14,997 nt of DNA from Rickettsia typhi. Lineage in GTDB: Bacteria; Pseudomonadota; Alphaproteobacteria; Rickettsiales; UBA1997. The DNA is taken from positions 1 through 14,997 of the forward strand of contig CAMDGT010000005.1 of assembly GCA_945898025.1 (NCBI GenBank). Reading direction: 5' to 3'. The notes beneath the pieces were generated by a model. That model was not told the origin of the DNA, searched no databases, and worked only from the letters and a program-made list of their open reading frames with translations. The translations under genes and the position numbers were made by a program. Positions 13,735 through 14,997 of the stretch are shown piece after piece (the stretch's first letter is position 1; each line of letters opens with the position of its first letter).

Positions 13735-14703
13735 ATGCAAGCAATAATGATTGAAAAAACTGGCGATGTCAATGTTCTCAAAATTAAAAAAGTTGACGAT
13801 CCTAAGCCAAAACAAGAAGAAATTCTTATCAAGCAAACTACAATTGGAGTAAATTTTTTTGATATTTGTTTTCGTAGAGGTCAATATCCACTATCTCAAA
13901 CTCCCGCCTGCCTCGGAATGGAAGCCTGCGGAATTGTTGAAGCAGTTGGCGAAGGAGTAACTGAGCTAAAAATTGGCGAAAGAGTTGCTTATGCAACTGG
14001 TGGAATTGGAGCCTATGCTGAAAAACGAACAATTCATCAAAGTCATGTAATTAAGGTTCCCGATTATATTAGCGACATTGAAGTTGCTGGGTCTCTATTC
14101 AAGGGCTTAGTGGCACACTCTTTATTACATCGAGTTTTTATCGCTCTTAGAACTAAAAGAATTTTAATTCATTCTTGTGCCGGAGGGGTTGGGCACATAT
14201 TATCCGCTTGGGCAAAGCATTTTGAACTAGAGATAATTGGCACTGTAGGCGATGATAGAAAAATTTCTTTCGCGAAATCTAATGGCTGCGATCATGTTAT
14301 TAACTACTCAAACAGCGATTTTCTTGAAGAGGTGAAAAAAATAACTAAGAATGAAGGAGTTGGTGCAGTTTATGACGGAGTAGGAAAAACTACTCTACAA
14401 AAATCAATTCAATGTTTGTGGCCAATGGGAATATGTGTCAGCTTTGGCGATGCCTCAGGAACCCCAGAACCACTTAATATAGACGAATTAACCGCGAAAT
14501 CTCTTAGTTTATGCAGGCCATTAATGCCTTACTATAAATCTAACCGCCCAGAATTAGTTCTCACTGCTAATGAAATATTCTCTTCTATCAAGAAAAAAAT
14601 AATCAGACCGCAAATAAAAACCTACAATTTTAGCGACTTTGCAAGAGCTCATCAAGCCTTAGAAAGCCGTGCTAGCATTGGCTCAATTGTGTTGACATTG
14701 TAA
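13735..14703 (+). CDS. qor: NADPH:quinone oxidoreductase (zinc-independent MDR family)
   Basis: This enzyme reduces quinones and other electrophiles with NADPH in the cytoplasm. The 322-residue protein aligns by eye with E. coli Qor along its whole length: NFFDICFRRGQYP (about 40-52), LGMEACGIVEAVGEGV, the GAYAEKR segment, the Rossmann motif AGGVG (149-153), GTVGDDRK (169-176, NADPH selectivity loop) and the C-terminal RAHQALESRASIGSIVL. The structural-zinc cysteine cluster of true alcohol dehydrogenases is absent, as expected for quinone oxidoreductases. It stands alone on the plus strand, divergent from folB. Physiological substrate is unknown. Confidence 0.93.
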   Translation: MQAIMIEKTGDVNVLKIKKVDDPKPKQEEILIKQTTIGVNFFDICFRRGQYPLSQTPACLGMEACGIVEAVGEGVTELKIGERVAYATGGIGAYAEKRTIHQSHVIKVPDYISDIEVAGSLFKGLVAHSLLHRVFIALRTKRILIHSCAGGVGHILSAWAKHFELEIIGTVGDDRKISFAKSNGCDHVINYSNSDFLEEVKKITKNEGVGAVYDGVGKTTLQKSIQCLWPMGICVSFGDASGTPEPLNIDELTAKSLSLCRPLMPYYKSNRPELVLTANEIFSSIKKKIIRPQIKTYNFSDFARAHQALESRASIGSIVLTL

Positions 14704-14719
14704 TTAAAAATCAATTAAA

Positions 14720-14756
14720 GCTTCGGAATTTTTATTCCGAGCCTTTGAGGAAAGGC
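14720..14756 (+). terminator. Two overlapping hairpins downstream of qor
   Basis: GCTTCGGAAT (14720-14729) pairs with ATTCCGAGC (14734-14742) with one bulged T, and GCCTTT/AAAGGC (14741-14756) forms a second stem closed by GAGG. They share the GC at 14741-14742, so they compete or stack. No T run follows directly, so termination is plausible but unproven. The remaining gap to 14946 is AT-rich and I see no RNA gene in it. Confidence 0.45.
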
Positions 14757-14946
14757 AATCTTACTTTATCTTATTATACTCTATATTTTAAAGTTAAGAC
14801 ATTATAAAATATTCATTTACAAAATAAATTAGTTATATTATTTTTTTGCCGTCATTAGCAGATAATCTACACCAATAAGCTTTATTTAACAGCTATTTCA
14901 AGATAGCAGAGCCGCCAAATTAAAAACAATTAAACAACCAAAAATT

Positions 14947-14997
14947 ATGAAAAATCAAGAAACTATCCAAGCAAAAAGCAATATTTTAAATATTTTA
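14947..14997 (+). CDS. Start of a gene cut by the right edge
   Basis: An ATG at 14947 opens a frame of 17 codons (MKNQETIQAKSNILNIL) that runs off the window. It starts after a gap of 243 bp from qor. The Lys/Asn/Gln-rich start fits local codon use, but nothing identifies the product, and a chance ORF cannot be excluded. Confidence 0.35.
   Translation, partial: MKNQETIQAKSNILNIL

Noticed and set aside
1..14997. CRISPR array
   Set aside because: No regularly spaced direct repeats were seen anywhere in the window.

Overview
This is an AT-rich window (roughly 30% G+C by eye) that looks like the chromosome of an alphaproteobacterium. Three features point there: a circularly permuted, two-piece tmRNA gene, an alpha-type SspB adaptor directly downstream of it, and an alpha-type RpoZ. 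Low G+C, AmpG, short intergenic gaps and few Shine-Dalgarno sequences suggest a Rickettsiales/Holosporales-like, host-associated or reduced lineage. LptC, FolB, ThiG and NadE show it keeps some envelope and cofactor biosynthesis. The exact taxon cannot be fixed from the sequence alone.

Layout. Positions 1-1038 carry an Asn/Arg-rich ORF of unknown role and thiG. Positions about 1200-1557 hold the permuted ssrA gene. From 1588 to 5202 a tight plus-strand run reads sspB, plsY, nadE and a thiF/moeB-like E1 gene. A promoter near 5213-5240 precedes a second plus-strand run: rpoZ, ggt, ampG (5284-8789). Positions 8798-9817 are an accessory island: two minus-strand genes, a Panacea-domain (antitoxin-type) gene and a small unknown gene, enclosed by 39-bp imperfect inverted repeats. 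Beyond it the minus strand carries xerD and a compact run folB-lptC-ybgC-ffh (9830-13518, transcribed right to left). A quinone oxidoreductase gene (13735-14703) and the first 17 codons of another gene at the right edge complete the window.

How the genes fit together. tmRNA tags stalled nascent proteins and SspB delivers tagged proteins to ClpXP, so substrate tag and adaptor are encoded side by side. ThiG and the E1-like protein are two parts of thiazole synthesis, but no ThiS is visible. Ggt and AmpG may together serve peptide or muropeptide salvage. The rest are core genes for NAD, phospholipid, folate, LPS export, SRP targeting and dimer resolution.

The most interesting part is the island at 8798-9817. 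It has the form of a mobile PanAT-like toxin-antitoxin cassette. Its Panacea gene carries a run of nine G; reading through in the -1 frame restores 26 codons that end one base before the start codon of the partner gene. A second G run (ten G) lies in lptC. Also unusual is the tmRNA tag, which repeats ANDN and ends in AVAV.
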